From positions 434,001 to 498,000 of the forward strand of contig NZ_FUZA01000002.1 of assembly GCF_900167945.1 (NCBI RefSeq): a DNA stretch of 64,000 nucleotides, in the 5' to 3' direction. The stretch is from Dyadobacter psychrophilus. Lineage in GTDB: Bacteria; Bacteroidota; Bacteroidia; Cytophagales; Spirosomataceae. This document shows positions 62,081 through 64,000 of this stretch, piece after piece. Both the position numbers and the translations under genes were made by a program. Position 1 is the stretch's first letter. Each line of letters begins with the position of its first letter. The notes under the pieces are model-generated. The model had not been told where the DNA came from, searched no databases, and saw only the letters and a list, made by a program, of their open reading frames with translations.

Positions 62081-64000
62081 TTAAACTGCCACCTGATTTT
62101 TGTCATCTTCGGCAATTTGAAGTACTTTATCCATCGTGATAGGCAAATTTCGCACGCGGACGCCGGTTGCATGAAAAACAGCATTGGCAATCGCACCCGC
62201 AACACCGATAATCCCGATCTCCCCAACGCCTTTCACGCCTAATGGATTCACGATATCATCTTTTTCTTCCACGAAAATCACCTCGATATCATTAATATCC
62301 TTGTTGACAGGCACATGATATTCGGATAAATTATGGTTCATGAACCGGCCATACTGATGGTCCATTTTGCTTTCTTCTTCCAGCGCTTTACTAATTCCCC
62401 AAACAACCCCACCCAAAATCTGGCTTCTGGCCGTCTTTGGATTCAGAATCTTGCCTGCCGCAACCGCACATACAACGCGCGTTACGCGTACAATGCCAAG
62501 GTCTTCATCCACTTTTACCTCCGCGAAAACTGCCGCATGGGAATTGAAAGTGTATTTCATTTTATTGATCGGATTCGGCCCGCTGGTTGAAGTTTCCTCA
62601 ATGCTGTTGACACCCGCAATTCGCATCAGATCAACGATTGAAATGCTCTTTGAACTGTCATTTACATCGGAAATTATGCCGGAATCAAATACAATGTCTT
62701 TCGAACTGGTATCGTAAAAGGGCGAAGTTTTTGTCTTAACCGCCATTTTTTTGAGTTTCTTCTTAACATCTTCGCAAACGCCTTTCACGGCAGCGCCAAC
62801 CGAAGCAGCAGTCCAGGAGCCTCCTTCCAGCGGTGCGAGCGGCATGTTCGTATCACCCAGCTTGAATGTTACGTCTTCGATTTTCAATCCAAGGCTTTCA
62901 GCGGCGATCTGGGTCATAATGGTGTATGTGCCTGTTCCTATGTCCGATGTTCCGCTGCTTACAATTAGTTTGCCATCGATCGATAGCAGTGCTTTTGCCC
63001 TGGCCGGCGCTTGAAATGCATCCCAGGCCGCCGTTGCAACTCCCCATCCGATCAGCTGGTTCCCTTCCCGCATGGAACGTGGTCCAATGCTCCTTTTGGT
63101 CCAGCCGAACTTTTCTGCACCTTCGCGATAACAGGCGATCAGTTCCTTGCTGGAAAATGGTTTTTCTTCGGTCTGGTCCTCATCCGCATAATTCTTTAAT
63201 CTGAAAATCAGCGGGTCCATTTTGAGCTCATAGGCGAGCTCATCCATAGCGCTTTCTATGGCGTGCGCACCCGTAACAGCACCTGGCGCGCGCATATCAA
63301 CGGGCGTGTACATATCCAGGCCCACAAGCTCATATTTCAATTTTACATTATCGCAATTATACATGGTCCCCGACCAGTTGACGATAATTTCCGTATAATT
63401 TTCAAATCGGGAAGTTTCTGAAAATGCCTCATGCTTGATCGATTCCAGCGAGCCGTCAGTCGATGCGCTCAGTTGCAGTTGCTGCAATGTAACCGGCCTG
63501 TGGCCGAATGTGAACATCTGCTGTCTCGTTAATCCCACTTTTACGGGCCTTTTCAGTTCCAAGGCTGCGAGGACAGCCATAAAAAGTTGATATTGAGGCC
63601 TCAATCCCGAGCCAAAAGCTCCGCCAACATACGGAGAAATGATGCGCACATCCTTGTAGGCAAGCCCGAAAACATTACCGATGTAAAACTGACAATTGGA
63701 AACACCCTGGGTTTTATCATAAACAGTCAGTTTACCGTTTTCCCAGATCGCCGTGGTTGAAAACAGCTCCATCGGGTTGTGGTGCTCCGCACCGTGCTGG
63801 TAAGAGCCAGACATCTTGAATGCTGCCTGATCGAATGCCTCGTCCGCATTACCGCGTGATTTGGGCGAAACATAACCCAGTTTTCCCACCGGAGCTTTGT
63901 AAGACTGGTCCATATTTTTCACCAGATCAGTCGTAAAATCTTCCTCCTGATAACTCACATGAACCAGCGAGGCAGCATATCTGGCCAGCTCAAAAGTCTC
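62081..64000 (-). CDS. Xanthine dehydrogenase-family molybdenum-binding subunit (partial)
   Basis: 639 residues visible; the N-terminus lies to the right of the window. The reading frame continues to the last base, so the GTG near 63956 is internal. It has GGAFGSGLRPQYQ, the molybdopterin motif of the PaoC/YagR-type rather than the GGGFGxK of classical xanthine dehydrogenase. Later blocks are VDMRAPGA, LGDTNMPLAPLEGGSWTAASVGAA and the catalytic Glu in GVKGVGEIGIIGVAGAIANA. It hydroxylates aldehydes or N-heterocycles with the help of an iron-sulfur and an FAD subunit, which should be to the right. Its 3' end has a terminator. Confidence 0.88.
   Translation of the reverse strand, partial: ETFELARYAASLVHVSYQEEDFTTDLVKNMDQSYKAPVGKLGYVSPKSRGNADEAFDQAAFKMSGSYQHGAEHHNPMELFSTTAIWENGKLTVYDKTQGVSNCQFYIGNVFGLAYKDVRIISPYVGGAFGSGLRPQYQLFMAVLAALELKRPVKVGLTRQQMFTFGHRPVTLQQLQLSASTDGSLESIKHEAFSETSRFENYTEIIVNWSGTMYNCDNVKLKYELVGLDMYTPVDMRAPGAVTGAHAIESAMDELAYELKMDPLIFRLKNYADEDQTEEKPFSSKELIACYREGAEKFGWTKRSIGPRSMREGNQLIGWGVATAAWDAFQAPARAKALLSIDGKLIVSSGTSDIGTGTYTIMTQIAAESLGLKIEDVTFKLGDTNMPLAPLEGGSWTAASVGAAVKGVCEDVKKKLKKMAVKTKTSPFYDTSSKDIVFDSGIISDVNDSSKSISIVDLMRIAGVNSIEETSTSGPNPINKMKYTFNSHAAVFAEVKVDEDLGIVRVTRVVCAVAAGKILNPKTARSQILGGVVWGISKALEEESKMDHQYGRFMNHNLSEYHVPVNKDINDIEVIFVEEKDDIVNPLGVKGVGEIGIIGVAGAIANAVFHATGVRVRNLPITMDKVLQIAEDDKNQVAV

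Noticed and set aside
1..64000. CRISPR array, phage genes, complete insertion sequence, tRNA or rRNA
   Set aside because: I looked for regularly spaced repeats, transposase motifs, integrase-like genes and tRNA T-loops, and saw none I could support. A covariance-model scan was not possible.

Overview
The window looks like a chromosomal segment of a Bacteroidota bacterium of the order Cytophagales, probably near Dyadobacter or its relatives in the Spirosomataceae (genus is an inference). The evidence is a SusC/SusD pair, a fibronectin-III protein with a type IX secretion C-terminal sorting domain, TAnnTTTG-type promoter elements (27412, 35625), little Shine-Dalgarno signal, many Tat-exported sugar enzymes, a fused PVC-type haem protein, and a BlaI/M56 pair. 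I found no rRNA, tRNA, CRISPR array, phage or complete insertion sequence.

Layout. 1-3.5 kb (minus): the end of a surface-polysaccharide cluster with one partial and two complete glycosyltransferases and a membrane-anchored SGNH protein. 3.7-6.4 kb: alpha/beta hydrolase, VOC protein, exported amidohydrolase. 6.5-11.3 kb: a 58-residue DUF6496-type protein, a five-PAS hybrid histidine kinase and a short-chain dehydrogenase. 11.5-16.1 kb: type II NADH dehydrogenase with CorA, then the FnIII/T9SS protein and a GH18 chitinase. 16.1-27 kb: a SWIM-SNF2 helicase, RpiB, a DUF481-like protein, an exported Gfo/Idh/MocA oxidoreductase, an amidohydrolase, an aldo/keto reductase, a mini HTH protein and topoisomerase III. 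27-35.6 kb: a small secreted protein behind a strong promoter, then a run of DUF6807/propeller/HEAT/cytochrome c fusion, double thioredoxin protein and Tat-exported TIM-barrel isomerase, followed by an HD hydrolase. 35.6-42.8 kb: BlaI plus an M56 sensor with a long heptad coiled coil, GH5, VOC, a second TIM-barrel isomerase, a membrane protein, a kinase-like phosphotransferase and a small GNAT. 42.8-51.2 kb: an orphan PAS histidine kinase, a DUF1080 hydrolase, DinB, Gfo/Idh/MocA, an NAD-binding DUF2867 protein, an esterase and an SDR. 51.2-64 kb: a 787-bp gap without a convincing gene, susC/susD, two tandem PepSY-like exported proteins, a cytochrome c/sugar dehydrogenase fusion, a lipoprotein, a Tat-exported aldo/keto reductase and the end of a xanthine dehydrogenase-family molybdenum subunit.

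How the genes fit together. The recurring theme is oxidative sugar handling outside the cytoplasm: Tat-exported Gfo/Idh/MocA oxidoreductases, DUF1080 (3-keto-glycoside hydrolase family), xylose-isomerase-like TIM barrels, PQQ/haem sugar dehydrogenases and a SusCD importer. This matches the parts list of the 3-keto-glycoside route of glycan breakdown, although here the parts lie in several transcription units. The most unusual items are the BlaI/M56 module, whose sensor ends in about 18 uninterrupted heptads instead of a penicillin-binding domain, the three-module haem fusion, and an unexplained small secreted protein behind a near-consensus promoter.
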